A stretch of DNA of 64,000 bases. It comes from Pseudomonas canadensis. Lineage in GTDB: Bacteria; Pseudomonadota; Gammaproteobacteria; Pseudomonadales; Pseudomonadaceae. The stretch spans positions 982,009 to 1,046,008 of the forward strand of contig NZ_AYTD01000013.1 in the NCBI RefSeq assembly GCF_000503215.1. The letters are read 5' to 3'. Numbering within the stretch: the first letter of the stretch is position 1; each line of letters begins with the position of its first letter. Positions 1-9,473 of the stretch are shown one piece after another. Both the position numbers and the translations under genes were made by a program. The notes under the pieces are model-generated. The model had not been told where the DNA came from and searched no databases. It saw nothing but the letters and a program-made list of their open reading frames with translations.

Positions 1-147
1 ATTCAAGCCCCACAACAGCACACCGAACAACACACCCACGACCGGATAAAACAGCAGTGAACGCCCCAATTCCTGAGGCTGCGGCATACCCGGCAAGCGA
101 ATCGGCAAACTGCTGAGAAACTGCAGGGCGATCCAGAAGGGCAACAT
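1..147 (-). CDS. cobS: Adenosylcobinamide-GDP ribazoletransferase CobS (CobV), N-terminal part only
   Basis: Only the first 49 codons lie in the window; the gene runs off its left edge. The reading starts MLPFWIALQFLSSLPIRLPG, the usual N-terminus of cobalamin synthase, followed by a hydrophobic stretch (FYPVVGVLFGVLLWGL) that fits its first membrane segment. The enzyme joins adenosylcobinamide-GDP to alpha-ribazole in the inner membrane, near the end of cobalamin assembly. It begins two bases after the stop of the alpha-ribazole phosphatase gene and is the last visible gene of the cob operon. The assignment rests on the N-terminus and on context. Confidence 0.88.
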   Translation of the reverse strand, partial: MLPFWIALQFLSSLPIRLPGMPQPQELGRSLLFYPVVGVLFGVLLWGLN

Positions 148-149
148 GT

Positions 150-725
150 CTAAACCCCTTCCTTCAGGGCGCCGTCAGCGGCGACGTACAGACTGAACAA
201 CCCGCCATGGCCCACTTCGACGTTCAGCAATTGCTCCCTCGGCAAACCACGCGCTCGCGCCAGTAGCAGACGCATGACACCGCCATGACTGATCAACAAC
301 ACACGCTCACCGGCATAGGCCTGATGCAAGCGTGCGACAGCGCCCAGGACCCGGTCGGAAAAAGCGCTGACCGGCTCCCCCTCCGGTGGTGTAAAGCGGT
401 AGGGATCAGCCCAGAACAACCCAAGCCCTTCGGCGTCGGTCTCCATCAAGGCCGCCGCGCTCTGCCCTTCCCAGGCACCGAAGTGCAACTCTTGCAGATC
501 CTTTTCCAGGGTCACCGGCAGCTTCAGTTGAGCCCCCAACTCCTCGGCAAACCGCGCGCAGCGTTGCAGCGGTGAGCTGACCAGTCGGTCCCACGGCCCC
601 TGTTCCATCACGGCCGCGCGCATCTGCGCCCAGCCGTTGGCGGTGAGTGCATCATCCAGACTGCCGCGCAGGCCGCCGCCCAGCTCGGTTTCGCCGTGAC
701 GCAGCAGGTCCAGGCGCAGGGTCAT
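150..725 (-). CDS. cobC: Alpha-ribazole-5'-phosphate phosphatase (histidine phosphatase family)
   Basis: A 191-residue histidine phosphatase that removes phosphate from alpha-ribazole phosphate (or adenosylcobalamin phosphate) late in nucleotide-loop assembly. The phosphohistidine motif LLRHGET is at residues 7-13, and the second catalytic histidine is in LISHGGVMR. The open frame extends about 200 bases further upstream, but the ATG at 725 is preferred: it places RHG near the N-terminus as in the family, and ATGA overlaps the stop of cobT. It lies between cobT and cobS in the operon. The name cobC follows Salmonella usage and should not be confused with the decarboxylase CobC of Pseudomonas denitrificans, found upstream here. 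Confidence 0.88.
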   Translation of the reverse strand: MTLRLDLLRHGETELGGGLRGSLDDALTANGWAQMRAAVMEQGPWDRLVSSPLQRCARFAEELGAQLKLPVTLEKDLQELHFGAWEGQSAAALMETDAEGLGLFWADPYRFTPPEGEPVSAFSDRVLGAVARLHQAYAGERVLLISHGGVMRLLLARARGLPREQLLNVEVGHGGLFSLYVAADGALKEGV

Positions 726-1777
726 GCCGGGCGGTCTGCCACGGCGGCTTCGGCGAAGGTCGCCATCTGCCCGTGCAATGCACACGCCAGACGCACCACC
801 GGAACCGCCAACGCCGCGCCACTGCCTTCGCCCAAGCGCAGGCCCAGTTCCAGAAGCGGCTGCGCGTCGAGGCTTTGCAACACATGGCGATGACCCGGCT
901 CGGCGCCGCGATGACCGAACAGCAGCCATTCACGGCATGCCGGGTTCAAGCGTGTCGCGACCAGCGCCGCAACGGTGCAGATAAAGCCATCCACCAGCAC
1001 CACGATGCCGTCCTGGGCGCAGGCCAGGTATGCGCCCACCAGCGCAGCAATTTCAAAGCCGCCCAGATTGAACAGCGTCTGCAACGCATCAGCACGCTGA
1101 CCGGCGTGCAGCGCCAGGGCACGCTCGATCACGGCCACCTTGTGGCTGACGCCTTGGGCATTCAAACCCGTACCGGGCCCCGTGAGATCACTGACCTGAC
1201 AATCGAGCAAAGCACACGCCAGCGCACTGGCGGCGGTGGTGTTGCCGATGCCCATCTCACCGCCGATAAACAGCTGCGCCCCGCTCGCCAATGCACGTCG
1301 CACACTGTCGCGGCCGGCTTGCAGGGCGAGCTGCCCCTGTGCCTCGGTCATCGCCGGACCGTTGACGAAATTGGCGGTGCCCGCGCCGATATTCAGGTGA
1401 CGCACACCGGGCAGGTCCAGAGACGGCGTGACCGTGCCGAGGTCGACCACTTCCAGCTGTGCGTCCAGCTGCCGCGCCAACACACTGATGGCCGCACCAC
1501 CGCTGACAAAGTTGAGCAGCATCTGCCCCGTGACTTCCTGAGGAAACGCCGACACGCCTTCCGCGACCACGCCGTGGTCACCGGCGAAGATGGCAATCCA
1601 CACGTGATCCACCAAAGGTTTGACCTGGCCCTGCATGCCCGCCAATTGCACCGCCAGCGCCTCCAGCTGGCCGAGGGAGCCGGCCGGCTTGGTCAATTGC
1701 TGCTGGCGTGCCAGAGCGTGTTCATACGCTTGCACGTCGATCGCCTTACAAGGGTTGAACCACCAGGTATCAGTCAT
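722..1777 (-). CDS. cobT: Nicotinate-nucleotide--dimethylbenzimidazole phosphoribosyltransferase
   Basis: A 351-residue enzyme that makes alpha-ribazole phosphate from nicotinate mononucleotide and 5,6-dimethylbenzimidazole, supplying the lower ligand of cobalamin. Family hallmarks are the PAGSLG segment near residue 30, FAGDHGV, and [15 protein letters not shown] in the second half. Length matches CobT. The start at 1777 gives MTDTWW and overlaps the cobU stop; an upstream in-frame extension to 1864 is less likely. Its substrate dimethylbenzimidazole would come from BluB, encoded in the same operon, so the lower ligand can be made from flavin within the cell. Confidence 0.92.
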   Translation of the reverse strand: MTDTWWFNPCKAIDVQAYEHALARQQQLTKPAGSLGQLEALAVQLAGMQGQVKPLVDHVWIAIFAGDHGVVAEGVSAFPQEVTGQMLLNFVSGGAAISVLARQLDAQLEVVDLGTVTPSLDLPGVRHLNIGAGTANFVNGPAMTEAQGQLALQAGRDSVRRALASGAQLFIGGEMGIGNTTAASALACALLDCQVSDLTGPGTGLNAQGVSHKVAVIERALALHAGQRADALQTLFNLGGFEIAALVGAYLACAQDGIVVLVDGFICTVAALVATRLNPACREWLLFGHRGAEPGHRHVLQSLDAQPLLELGLRLGEGSGAALAVPVVRLACALHGQMATFAEAAVADRPA

Positions 1778-2295
1778 AACGCAGTACCTTTCAAAGTCAG
1801 GGGCAGGCCGGCAACCGTCAGGACAACACGCTGACAGCGCTCGGCCAAGGCTTGATGCAGCCAACCGGCTTCATCCACATAGCGGCGAGTCAATTCGCCC
1901 AGCGGCACGACACCCAGACCGGTCTCGTTGCTGACAAAAATGATTTCACCCGGCAGCGTGGCCAGGGTTTCCAGCAATTGATCGCGCTCAGCGGCCAGAC
2001 GATTCGGGGCTTCGAGCATCAGCAGATTAGTCAGCCACAGGGTCAGGCAGTCCACCAGCAGGCACTGCGCAGGTGCCGCGTTTTCGCGCAGCACGCGAGC
2101 CAGTTCGACGGGTTCTTCGATGAGGCCCCAATGCTCGGGGCGACGCTGGCGATGCAAGGCGACGCGTTCATTCATCTCACCATCCAGCGGTTGGCTGGTG
2201 GCGATGTACGTGACGGTCAAACCACTGTCGCTGGCGAGTTTTTCGGCAAGGCGGCTTTTACCGGAGCGGGCGCCGCCGAGGATCAGTTGAAGCAT
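1774..2295 (-). CDS. cobU: Bifunctional adenosylcobinamide kinase / adenosylcobinamide-phosphate guanylyltransferase
   Basis: A 173-residue CobU/CobP protein that phosphorylates adenosylcobinamide and then transfers GMP to it. The P-loop GGARSGKSR is at residues 7-15. The family histidine region appears as HRQRRPEHW near residue 50, matching the guanylylated-histidine loop. [13 protein letters not shown] follows, as is typical. The start is unambiguous, and the stop overlaps the ATG of cobT by four bases. It is separated from cobQ by 91 bases that hold a REP-like sequence, the widest gap in this operon. Confidence 0.93.
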   Translation of the reverse strand: MLQLILGGARSGKSRLAEKLASDSGLTVTYIATSQPLDGEMNERVALHRQRRPEHWGLIEEPVELARVLRENAAPAQCLLVDCLTLWLTNLLMLEAPNRLAAERDQLLETLATLPGEIIFVSNETGLGVVPLGELTRRYVDEAGWLHQALAERCQRVVLTVAGLPLTLKGTAL

Positions 2296-2336
2296 GGGAT
2301 GGCACCTTGGGTTGGCTGAAATGTGTCGGCCATCAG

Positions 2337-2370
2337 GCCGCCATCGCGAGCAAGCCCGCTCTCACATTGG
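2337..2370. repeat. REP-like sequence between cobQ and cobU
   Basis: This stretch reads CATCGCGAGCAAGCCCGCTC followed by TCACATTGGGA, the same core as the paired REP sequences at 8682-8780. It sits in the 91-base gap between cobQ and cobU, inside the operon, where it could form a hairpin in the mRNA. Effects on stability or termination are inferred, not shown. Confidence 0.7.
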
Positions 2371-2386
2371 GACCGCGTACTCACCG

Positions 2387-3838
2387 TCAAACCCCACACA
2401 GCTTGCGTAACAACTCGGTATCCAAGTGGTTCTCCACCAGGTCCGCCAAACGCTCGATATCGCGCTCCCGCAACGCGTGATAATCCACGTCCTGCACATC
2501 CTGCAAACCCGCCCAGCGCAGCAAGGCGCTACACGCCGCCGGACTTTCAAACAAACCATGCAGGTAGGTCCCAAGAATTTGCCCATCGGCACTTTGCGCG
2601 CCATCACAGCGACCGTCTTCCAGGACCACAGCAGCATTCGACAACGCATCACCCGTCGTCACGCCCGCATGAATCTCATAACCACTGACGTCGGCATCCT
2701 CCAACACCAAACGCCCACGCACATTGCGCAACTGCTTCTCTTCTTCGAGCGTGGTGCTGAACGCCAGCAACCCCAGGCCATCGCTGGAACCGGCAGCCCC
2801 TTCCAGGCCCAACGGGTCATGCACCTGCCCGCCAAGCATCTGCAACCCCCCACAAATACCCAGCACCTTGCCGCCATAGCGCAAGTGCCGCGCAACGGCG
2901 GTGTCCCAGCCGTTGGCGCGCAGATAGGCCAAGTCGCTGCGCACGCTTTTCGAGCCGGGGAGGATGATCAGGTCGGCAGCCGGGATCGCCTGGCCAGGCC
3001 CAATAAATTGCAGATCCACTTGGGGATGCAGGCGCAGCGGGTCGAAATCCGTGTGGTTGCTGATGCGCGGTAGCACGGGCACCACCACCTTGAGTACCTG
3101 GGCCGCCTTGTCGATCTGGCGCTGATCAATACCGTCTTCGGCTTCCAGGTGCAGGTCCATCACGTAGGGCAACACGCCCACCACCGGCTTGCCGGTGCGC
3201 GCTTCCAGCCAGTCCAGGCCGGGCTGCAGCAGCGCGATGTCACCGCGAAAACGGTTGATGATGAAACCTTTGACCCGCGCCTGCTCCGTGGGCGACAGCA
3301 GTTCCAGGGTGCCGACCAGATGGGCAAACACCCCGCCGCGATTGATATCGGCGATCAGCAACACCGGGCAATCCACCGCCTCGGCGAAGCCCATGTTGGC
3401 GATGTCATTGGCGCGCAGGTTGATCTCCGCCGGGGAGCCCGCGCCTTCCACCATCACCACCGAGTAGGCCTGGCTCAAGCGTGCGTGGGAGGCCAGCACC
3501 GCCTGCATCGCGATGGCTTTGTAGTCGTGATAGGCCACCGCGTTCATGGTGGTGACGGCGCGACCATGGATGATCACTTGGGAGCCGGTGTCGCTGTTTG
3601 GCTTGAGCAACACCGGATTCATGTCGGTGTGCGGCGCCAGGTGGGCGGCCTGAGCCTGCACGGCCTGGGCGCGGCCGATTTCGCCGCCTTCGGCAGTCAC
3701 GGCGCTGTTGAGCGCCATGTTCTGCGGCTTGAACGGTGCCACCGCTACGCCCTGGCGCACCAGCCAGCGGCACAGCGCCGTCACCAAGGTACTTTTGCCG
3801 GCGTCGGAGGTGGTGCCTTGCACCATCAGCGTACTCAT
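2387..3838 (-). CDS. cobQ: Cobyric acid synthase (amidotransferase)
   Basis: A 483-residue enzyme that uses glutamine and ATP to amidate four side chains of adenosylcobyrinate a,c-diamide. The N-terminal ATP-binding domain carries GTTSDAGKS at residues 8-16 and the typical [10 protein letters not shown]. The C-terminal class I glutamine amidotransferase domain carries the nucleophile motif [10 protein letters not shown] near residue 330 and a late histidine in TYLHGLFE. Full length. The last codons of the upstream decarboxylase gene overlap its start by four bases. Confidence 0.94.
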   Translation of the reverse strand: MSTLMVQGTTSDAGKSTLVTALCRWLVRQGVAVAPFKPQNMALNSAVTAEGGEIGRAQAVQAQAAHLAPHTDMNPVLLKPNSDTGSQVIIHGRAVTTMNAVAYHDYKAIAMQAVLASHARLSQAYSVVMVEGAGSPAEINLRANDIANMGFAEAVDCPVLLIADINRGGVFAHLVGTLELLSPTEQARVKGFIINRFRGDIALLQPGLDWLEARTGKPVVGVLPYVMDLHLEAEDGIDQRQIDKAAQVLKVVVPVLPRISNHTDFDPLRLHPQVDLQFIGPGQAIPAADLIILPGSKSVRSDLAYLRANGWDTAVARHLRYGGKVLGICGGLQMLGGQVHDPLGLEGAAGSSDGLGLLAFSTTLEEEKQLRNVRGRLVLEDADVSGYEIHAGVTTGDALSNAAVVLEDGRCDGAQSADGQILGTYLHGLFESPAACSALLRWAGLQDVQDVDYHALRERDIERLADLVENHLDTELLRKLCGV

Positions 3839-4824
3839 GTGGCGTCCTTATAGGCGACCAGGGCTTGGTCCAGGCGCAGCCAGTCAGCCTCGGTGTCGGG
3901 CAGGCCAAAGCGCAGGCTGCTGTCGTGGACAAACAGCCGGAGCAAGATGCCGCGCTGGGCCATGAATTCGTGCATACGTTCGGCGTGGGGCGTGATCAGC
4001 CATTGAAACAAGGCGCAGCCGCCCTGGGGTTGGAAGCCGTGGCGCTCGAGCAAGGCAAACAGACGCTGGCCCGCCTCGATGCAACGCGTGCGCTGGCGCA
4101 CATGCCCGGCCGTGTCGCGTAAGCACACCTGGCCCAACACCCGCGTCGGTCCGCTGACCGCCCAGGGGCCGACCTGCTCGGCCAACAACTTGAGCAGCTT
4201 GCGCTCGGCCAACACAAAGCCCAGTCGCACCCCGGCCAGGCCGAAGAACTTACCGAATGAGCGCAACACGATCAGGCCGACCTGGTGGGCCTGGCCCGCC
4301 AGGCTCAGTTGAGGGGTGACGTCCATGAACGCTTCGTCCACCACCAGCCAACCGCCGCGCTGGGCCAGCCGCGAATGCCAGTCCAGCAGGCGTTGCGGGG
4401 TCAGGCTCAGGCCGGTGGGGTTGTTGGGGTTGACCACCACCAGCACGTCGAGGCCATCGAGAAAGAAGTCGACTTCCTGCTCCTGCACTTCGCGCACCAC
4501 GTAGCCGGCGCGGCGCCAGGCTTCGGCGTGTTCCGCATAGCAAGGTGACAGCACGCCGACTTTGCCGGCGCGGCGCAGGCGAGGCAGCAACTGGATGGCG
4601 GCCTGGGAACCGGGCACTGGCAACAGGTGCGCAGCGCCGTAGTATTCGCTGGCCGCCTGCTCCAGGCCATCGTCGGTTTCCGGCAGGCGCGCCCAGGCCC
4701 GCAGCGGGATCTCGGGGATCGGCCAGGGCCAGGGCGCGAGGCCGCTGGACAGATCAAGCCAATCGGCCTCGGCTATTCCGTATTGAATCGCCGCCTTGCG
4801 CAACCGGCCACCGTGCTCAAGCAT
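3835..4824 (-). CDS. cobC: Threonine-phosphate decarboxylase of cobalamin synthesis (CobC/CobD type)
   Basis: A 329-residue fold-type I PLP enzyme that decarboxylates L-threonine phosphate to the aminopropanol phosphate used in the nucleotide loop. NPNNPTG and the PLP-lysine motif [16 protein letters not shown] are both present, as is the start LEHGGRL common in this family. It overlaps cobQ by four bases and cobD/cbiB by eight. In Pseudomonas denitrificans naming it is CobC, in Salmonella naming CobD. The symbol is therefore shared with the phosphatase at 150-725, which is a different protein. Confidence 0.9.
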   Translation of the reverse strand: MLEHGGRLRKAAIQYGIAEADWLDLSSGLAPWPWPIPEIPLRAWARLPETDDGLEQAASEYYGAAHLLPVPGSQAAIQLLPRLRRAGKVGVLSPCYAEHAEAWRRAGYVVREVQEQEVDFFLDGLDVLVVVNPNNPTGLSLTPQRLLDWHSRLAQRGGWLVVDEAFMDVTPQLSLAGQAHQVGLIVLRSFGKFFGLAGVRLGFVLAERKLLKLLAEQVGPWAVSGPTRVLGQVCLRDTAGHVRQRTRCIEAGQRLFALLERHGFQPQGGCALFQWLITPHAERMHEFMAQRGILLRLFVHDSSLRFGLPDTEADWLRLDQALVAYKDAT

Positions 4825-5725
4825 AGAATTGCGCCCCCGCGCATAGGATCAGCAGCCACAACCATACGCCGCGCTGCACCAGTTGCCAGCCCCGCTCGAT
4901 GGAATCGGCATCCGCCGCCGGGCCCTCGCCCAATTGCGGACGCTGGTGCACTTCACCGTGATAGATCGCGGCACCGCCCAACTCCACGCCCAGGGCGCCA
5001 GCACCAGCCGCCATGACCGGGCCAGCGTTAGGGCTGTCCCAAGTCGGGCCTTGGGTGCGCCAGCATTTGAGCGCCAGGCGCGTCTTGCCCAGTACGGCGT
5101 AGGTCAAGGCCACCAAGCGTGCAGGAATGTAGTTCAGCACGTCGTCGATCTTGGCCGCAGCCCAACCGAAGCGTTCGAAGCGTTCGTTGCGATAGCCCCA
5201 CATCGCATCGAGGGTGTTGCTGAGGCGGTAAAGCACCACACCCGGCACGCCTGCGACGACAAACCAGAAAATCGCAGCAAACACGGCATCGCTGCCGTTT
5301 TCCAACACTGACTCGGTGGCGGCGCGGGCGACTTCAGTGCTGTCCAGTTCACTGGTCTGACGGCTCACTAAGTAGCTGACGCGTTTGCGCGCTTCCTCCA
5401 GGTCATCACTGCGCAAGGCCTGAGCCACTGGGATCACATGTTCGCCGAGGCTGCGCATGCCGAGGGCGCAATACAGCGCCAGAATCTCCAATACCCAGCC
5501 GATGTAAGGTGCCCACGATAAAGCGGTCGCCAGCAGGGTCAGCGGCACCACGGCGATAAACCATGCAGTCACGCCATGGCTGCGCCAGCCGCGGCCACCG
5601 GTATTGAAACGTTGCTCGATGCGCCCGGCGAAATTGCCGAACGCCACCAGCGGATGCCAGCGCCTGGGTTCGCCCAGCAGCGCATCCAGCGCGACTGCAG
5701 CGACACACAGCAAAGCCACACTCAT
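4817..5725 (-). CDS. cobD: Adenosylcobinamide-phosphate synthase (CbiB/CobD), membrane protein
   Basis: A 302-residue inner-membrane protein that attaches aminopropanol (phosphate) to adenosylcobyric acid. The N-terminal [17 protein letters not shown] segment is diagnostic of CbiB, and [31 protein letters not shown] and [10 protein letters not shown] follow as expected. Several hydrophobic stretches fit membrane segments. The ATG at 5725 is chosen over an in-frame codon at 5740 because it forms ATGA with the stop of bluB. Confidence 0.92.
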   Translation of the reverse strand: MSVALLCVAAVALDALLGEPRRWHPLVAFGNFAGRIEQRFNTGGRGWRSHGVTAWFIAVVPLTLLATALSWAPYIGWVLEILALYCALGMRSLGEHVIPVAQALRSDDLEEARKRVSYLVSRQTSELDSTEVARAATESVLENGSDAVFAAIFWFVVAGVPGVVLYRLSNTLDAMWGYRNERFERFGWAAAKIDDVLNYIPARLVALTYAVLGKTRLALKCWRTQGPTWDSPNAGPVMAAGAGALGVELGGAAIYHGEVHQRPQLGEGPAADADSIERGWQLVQRGVWLWLLILCAGAQFYA

Positions 5726-6372
5726 TGACTCACTCCCCACCCATTTTCGTACACCATGTCACTCAGCGGCCGAGGCTCGGTCCAGCCTTCGAGCTGCAAC
5801 ATCGGTGCCGGGTAAAACTCGGCCACCGGCCCCAGGCATAGCACGGCCAACGGTTTCGCGCCGGGCGGCAACCCCAGCAGATCGGCCAGGGCCTGGGGTT
5901 CGAACAGCGAGACCCAGCCCATGCCCAGCCCTTCTACTCGGGCCGCCAGCCACAGATTCTGGATAGCACAGGACAATGACGCCATGTCCATTTCCGGCAA
6001 GGTACGCCGGCCAAAGATGTGGCGTTCACGATCATCCATCAACGCCGCCACCAGCACTTCGGCGCAGTCGTGGATGCCTTCGACCTTGAGCTTCATGAAC
6101 TCATCGGAGCGCTCACCCAAGGCCTCGGCGGTACGTACGCGCTCTTCTTCCACCAACTGTTGAATCTGCCGACGCAGTTGGCGGTCGCTGATGCGGATAA
6201 AACGCCAGGGCTGCATCAGGCCGACGCTGGGTGCCTGGTGCGCGGCCTGGAGCAAGCGGTGGAGTAATTCGGGGGCGACGGTGCCGCCGCTGAAGTGGCG
6301 CATGTCACGACGTTCGGCGATGGCGCGGTAAACAGCTTGGCGGTCGGCCTCGGGAAAGGCGTTGTCGGTCAT
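5722..6372 (-). CDS. bluB: 5,6-dimethylbenzimidazole synthase BluB
   Basis: A 216-residue nitroreductase-fold enzyme that breaks down reduced flavin mononucleotide with oxygen to give dimethylbenzimidazole, the lower ligand of cobalamin. Family signatures are [16 protein letters not shown] near the N-terminus, [13 protein letters not shown], and [16 protein letters not shown]. The open frame extends to 6549, but the ATG at 6372 is preferred because it overlaps the cobB stop and gives normal family length. Its start codon and the last codons of cobB lie in a REP-like sequence. Having bluB here implies aerobic lower-ligand synthesis. Confidence 0.9.
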   Translation of the reverse strand: MTDNAFPEADRQAVYRAIAERRDMRHFSGGTVAPELLHRLLQAAHQAPSVGLMQPWRFIRISDRQLRRQIQQLVEEERVRTAEALGERSDEFMKLKVEGIHDCAEVLVAALMDDRERHIFGRRTLPEMDMASLSCAIQNLWLAARVEGLGMGWVSLFEPQALADLLGLPPGAKPLAVLCLGPVAEFYPAPMLQLEGWTEPRPLSDMVYENGWGVSQ

Positions 6373-7700
6373 GGCCTCATCGCCGGCAAGCCGGCTCCTA
6401 CAAGATCGGGCGCGAACAATGCAGCCACCGCCTGGGGATTCGAGGGGAAATAGAAATGTACGTAGGACGCCGTCATCCGCCCCTGGCGATAAACCGCCTC
6501 GGCGCCGCGCCCGCCATTGGGGCTCAGGCCACGTGCAATCGGTTGCCACTCGGTGGTGGTCAGCGAATGGTGATAGGTATGGCCGCGCAGCGTGCCTTCA
6601 GGCAAGTCGACATTTTGCAGCGCCAAGGCCGCGAGTTTCTTCTGCATCACCGCATCGCCTTGCAGCAAACCCACCAGTTCGGCGCGAGTGCCGTCGACAT
6701 CGGTCAGCGAGTCCAGCAGGTAGAGCATGCCGCCGCATTCGGCGAGCAGCGGTTTACCGGCGGCATGATGAGCGCGGATGGCGTCGAGCATCGGGGTATT
6801 TTCCGACAGCGCCTGGTGGTGCAGTTCCGGGTAACCACCGGGCAGGTAGAGGCTGTCGGCGTCAGGCAATTGCCGATCGTGGATCGGCGAGAAAAACTTC
6901 AGCTCGGCGCCCATTGCCCGCAACAGGTCAAGGCTGGCGCCATAGGTGAACGCGAAGGCTTCGTCGCGGGCCACGGCGATGCGCACGCCATTAAGCAGTG
7001 GCTCGGCGTCGATCACTTCAGGCGCGGCAAAAGTGACCGGCGGCGGCAACGCGACTTCGCAACTGCTGCCCAGCGCTTGGGCGGCGGCATCGAGACGTAC
7101 ATCGAGGTCATTCAGCTCGCTCGCCTGCACCAGACCCAAGTGACGGCTAGGCAGTTCGATACCGGTCTCGCGAGACAACGCGCCGTACCAGCGCAGGCCT
7201 TCGGTGAGGCTGCCTTCGAGCAATTGCGCATGGCGCAGGGTGCCAACGCGGTTGGCCAGCACGCCGGCGAACGGCAAGTCTGGCTGATAACGCGCCAGGC
7301 CCAGGGCCAACGCGCCAAAGGTCTGGGCCATGGCGGTGCCGTCAATCACGCCCAAGACAGGCACGCCGAAGTGTCGCGCCAGGTCGGCGCTGGACGGCGT
7401 GCCGTCAAACAGGCCCATCACGCCTTCGATCAGGATCAGGTCCGCCTCCCCTGCCGCTTCCCACAGCAAGCGGCGACTTTCCTGCTCGCCCACCATCCAC
7501 ATGTCCAACTGATACACCGGCGCACCGCTGGCGCGTTCGTGGATCATCGGGTCAAGGAAATCCGGACCACATTTGAACACGCGCACCTTGCGCCCCAGGT
7601 TGCGGTGCAAACGGGCCAGCGCGGCGGTGACAGTGGTTTTGCCCTGGCCGGACGCCGGTGCGGCGATCAAGACGGCCGGGCAATGACGGGGCTGATTCAA
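6369..7700 (-). CDS. cobB: Cobyrinate a,c-diamide synthase
   Basis: A 443-residue glutamine-dependent enzyme that amidates the a and c side chains of hydrogenobyrinate or cobyrinate. The N-terminal ATP-binding motif ASGQGKTTVTAAL is at residues 16-28, followed by KCGPDFLDPMIHE. The amidotransferase domain has YLPGGYPELH and the nucleophile motif AECGGMLYL. The final residues [12 protein letters not shown] are translated from a REP-like sequence, so the extreme C-terminus is probably species-specific. It overlaps cobO and bluB by four bases each. Confidence 0.93.
   Translation of the reverse strand: MNQPRHCPAVLIAAPASGQGKTTVTAALARLHRNLGRKVRVFKCGPDFLDPMIHERASGAPVYQLDMWMVGEQESRRLLWEAAGEADLILIEGVMGLFDGTPSSADLARHFGVPVLGVIDGTAMAQTFGALALGLARYQPDLPFAGVLANRVGTLRHAQLLEGSLTEGLRWYGALSRETGIELPSRHLGLVQASELNDLDVRLDAAAQALGSSCEVALPPPVTFAAPEVIDAEPLLNGVRIAVARDEAFAFTYGASLDLLRAMGAELKFFSPIHDRQLPDADSLYLPGGYPELHHQALSENTPMLDAIRAHHAAGKPLLAECGGMLYLLDSLTDVDGTRAELVGLLQGDAVMQKKLAALALQNVDLPEGTLRGHTYHHSLTTTEWQPIARGLSPNGGRGAEAVYRQGRMTASYVHFYFPSNPQAVAALFAPDLVGAGLPAMRP
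6378..6404. repeat. REP-like sequence within the 3' end of cobB
   Basis: Read on the minus strand this is CTTGTAGGAGCCGGCTTGCC followed by GGCGATG, a common pseudomonad REP sequence. It is in frame at the 3' end of cobB and ends just before the bluB start codon, so it is both coding and a potential mRNA hairpin. Confidence 0.7.
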
Positions 7701-8308
7701 AGTTCGACGCCCTTCTGTGCCTTGATACCGGCCTGGAACGCGTGCTTGAGCATGCCCATTTCGGTGACGGTGTCGCCCATTTCGATCAGCTCAGGCTTGG
7801 CGCCACGGCCGGTGACCACCACGTGTTGCATCGGCGGGCGGGCTTGCAGGTCGCTGAGTACCTGGTCCAGGTCGAGGTAGCCGTGCTTGAGGGCGATGTT
7901 CAGCTCATCAAGTACGACAAGACCAATAGAAGGGTCCTGCAGCAGCTCGCGGGAAACCGCCCAGGCGGCTTCGGCAGCGGCGATATCGCGCTGGCGGTCC
8001 TGGGTTTCCCAGGTGAAGCCTTCACCCATGACATGAAAACGCACTTGCTCCGGGAAGCGGCGGAAGAACAACTCTTCACCGGTGCTGTTACGCCCCTTGA
8101 TGAACTGCACCACGCCGCAGTGCATGCCGTGGCCCATGGCCCGGGCCAGCATGCCGAACGCGGAACTGCTCTTGCCTTTGCCGTTGCCGGTCAACACCAG
8201 CAGCAGGCCGCACTCGTTCGGGGAATTGGCGATGCGTTCATCGATCACGGCTTTTTTGCGCAGCATGCGCGCCAGGTGGCGTTCGTCGCGGTCGGGGGAA
8301 TCGGTCAT
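7697..8308 (-). CDS. cobO: Cob(I)yrinic acid a,c-diamide adenosyltransferase
   Basis: A 203-residue CobA/CobO-type enzyme that transfers the adenosyl group of ATP to the reduced cobalt of the corrin. The P-loop GNGKGKSSSAFG, the family block HGMHCGVVQFIKG, and VLDELNIALKHGYLD are all present. ATG at 8308 is chosen because GGAGAG lies just upstream and the family N-terminus fits; the frame is open to 8371. It is the first gene of the operon and lies directly downstream of the cobalamin riboswitch. Confidence 0.94.
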   Translation of the reverse strand: MTDSPDRDERHLARMLRKKAVIDERIANSPNECGLLLVLTGNGKGKSSSAFGMLARAMGHGMHCGVVQFIKGRNSTGEELFFRRFPEQVRFHVMGEGFTWETQDRQRDIAAAEAAWAVSRELLQDPSIGLVVLDELNIALKHGYLDLDQVLSDLQARPPMQHVVVTGRGAKPELIEMGDTVTEMGMLKHAFQAGIKAQKGVEL

Positions 8309-8353
8309 GGCAGCTCTCCGTTGGGGCTGGACAAAAACGGCGGGCAGGAAAAA

Positions 8354-8396
8354 GAAAAAACAGACAGCCAAGCATCGCCCACCGTGATGCTGTTGG
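8354..8396 (-). terminator. Terminator-like hairpin in the riboswitch expression platform
   Basis: On the minus strand, CCAACAGCATC pairs with GATGCTTGG across a short loop, and a T-run (TCTGTTTTTTC) follows a few bases later. It lies between the cobalamin riboswitch aptamer and cobO. This fits transcriptional attenuation when cobalamin is bound, but an effect on translation cannot be excluded. Confidence 0.55.
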
Positions 8397-8402
8397 ATGT
8401 TG

Positions 8403-8622
8403 CAGGCCGGTCTCCGGGCTCATGAGTGACGCACGTCTTATAGACACGCAGACCGACGCTGCGCCTTCCCATATCGCGAGCGATACAGTGGCAAAAGGCA
8501 GCGTCTTGACTCATTTACCGTTGCGGGGGCAGCGCCGGAATCGCGGCAGCACTGTGTACAAGTGCGCTCACTCACCGGCTTCCCTGTTTCACTCCGTCGA
8601 CCCATGGGTCACAGAGCACCTG
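8403..8622 (-). promoter_or_regulatory. Cobalamin (adenosylcobalamin) riboswitch controlling the cob operon
   Basis: Read 5' to 3' on the minus strand, the conserved landmarks occur in order: GGTGCTC, GGGAAGCCGGTG, GCTGCCCCCGCAACGGTAA, GCCACTG, GGGAAGGCG, and the B12-box-like GAGCCCGGAGACCGGCCTGC. Order and spacing match the class I cobalamin aptamer. It lies about 95 bases upstream of cobO. Binding of adenosylcobalamin would be expected to lower expression of the whole operon. Confidence 0.95.
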
Positions 8623-8681
8623 GAACAAGCGGCGAAGGTTAGTGGGTTGGGGGTGGAGCGTCAATTAAACCCACCACAAAA

Positions 8682-8780
8682 CCAATGTGGGAGCGGGCTT
8701 GCTCGCGAATGCGGTGTGTCAGTCAGCACATTAACAAACTGACAGACCGCATTCGCGAGCGAGCCCGCTCCCACATTTGG
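8682..8780. repeat. Inverted pair of REP sequences
   Basis: CCAATGTGGGAGCGGGCTTG followed by CTCGCGAATGCGGT at the left is mirrored by ACCGCATTCGCGAGCGAGCC followed by CGCTCCCACATTTGG at the right, with about 30 bases between the arms. It could form a long hairpin. This is the usual paired REP arrangement of fluorescent pseudomonads. It sits between the cob operon leader and an NlpC/P60 gene. Confidence 0.9.
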
Positions 8781-8792
8781 ATCTCTGCCAAT

Positions 8793-9329
8793 TCAGGGAT
8801 TCCGCGCCAGATTCCCCGGTAATACGCGCTTGGCGCTCAGGTAGGCATTCTGCCAATACGCCTTGGACAAGGTGTCCAACTTCACCGTACCGCCGGTTTG
8901 CGGCGCGTGTACAAAGCGGCCTTCACCGACGTAGATGCCGGCGTGACTGACCTGTGAACCGCCGCCTGTGGCGAAGAACAGCAAGTCGCCAGTCTGCAGA
9001 TTTTGCTCGCTGACATCCTGCGCGCGCATCACGATCAGTTCACGGGTGGTACGCGGCAGGGAGATGCCAGCAGCATCGCGGAAGACAAACCCGATCAGGC
9101 CGCTGCAATCAAACCCGGAGTCCGGTGTATTGCCGCCCCAACGGTAAGGCGTGCCGACCAGGCCCAGCGCGCGGAAGAGTACGTCTTCAGCCGCAGGCGA
9201 GAAATTCTGGGTGGAATAGTTGAACACCGGCTTGGGTTTAACCGCTACAGGCGCGGGCGGTGGACGACTTGCGCAGGCGCTGAGCAGCGCGGCGCAAAGA
9301 ATAAGGATCAGGCGGGCCGAGGTCGACAT
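8793..9329 (-). CDS. NlpC/P60 family peptidoglycan endopeptidase, lipoprotein
   Basis: A 178-residue lipoprotein. A signal peptide ends in the lipobox LLSAC with Cys19 as the lipidated residue, followed by a proline-rich linker and an NlpC/P60 domain. Catalytic residues visible are Cys75 in FDCSG, His129 in SHAGIYVG, and a polar third residue near His141. It probably cleaves peptide cross-links in the periplasm. A second paralogue lies just upstream at 9474-10103, with its own start and a 144-base gap, so the pair may be a duplication. Confidence 0.88.
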   Translation of the reverse strand: MSTSARLILILCAALLSACASRPPPAPVAVKPKPVFNYSTQNFSPAAEDVLFRALGLVGTPYRWGGNTPDSGFDCSGLIGFVFRDAAGISLPRTTRELIVMRAQDVSEQNLQTGDLLFFATGGGSQVSHAGIYVGEGRFVHAPQTGGTVKLDTLSKAYWQNAYLSAKRVLPGNLARNP

Positions 9330-9473
9330 GGGCAGAACAATCCTGGTCTGGATGCGGCTTTCGCTGCCGAACGCTGAAAACCAGAACGCGCAAGCAAAGC
9401 TCGCGCGAACGGATTACAACAATGTCCAGGGATTCTAGCGCTTACACGTCAAACTTCAAGTATCACTTTAAGT

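Noticed and set aside
645..1834. Long plus-strand open frame of 395 codons across cobC and cobT
   Set aside because: It is the antisense shadow of cobT in GC-rich DNA; no family features and no ribosome site.
8682..8780. Possible CRISPR-like repeat
   Set aside because: Only one inverted pair of REP sequences, with no regular repeats and spacers.
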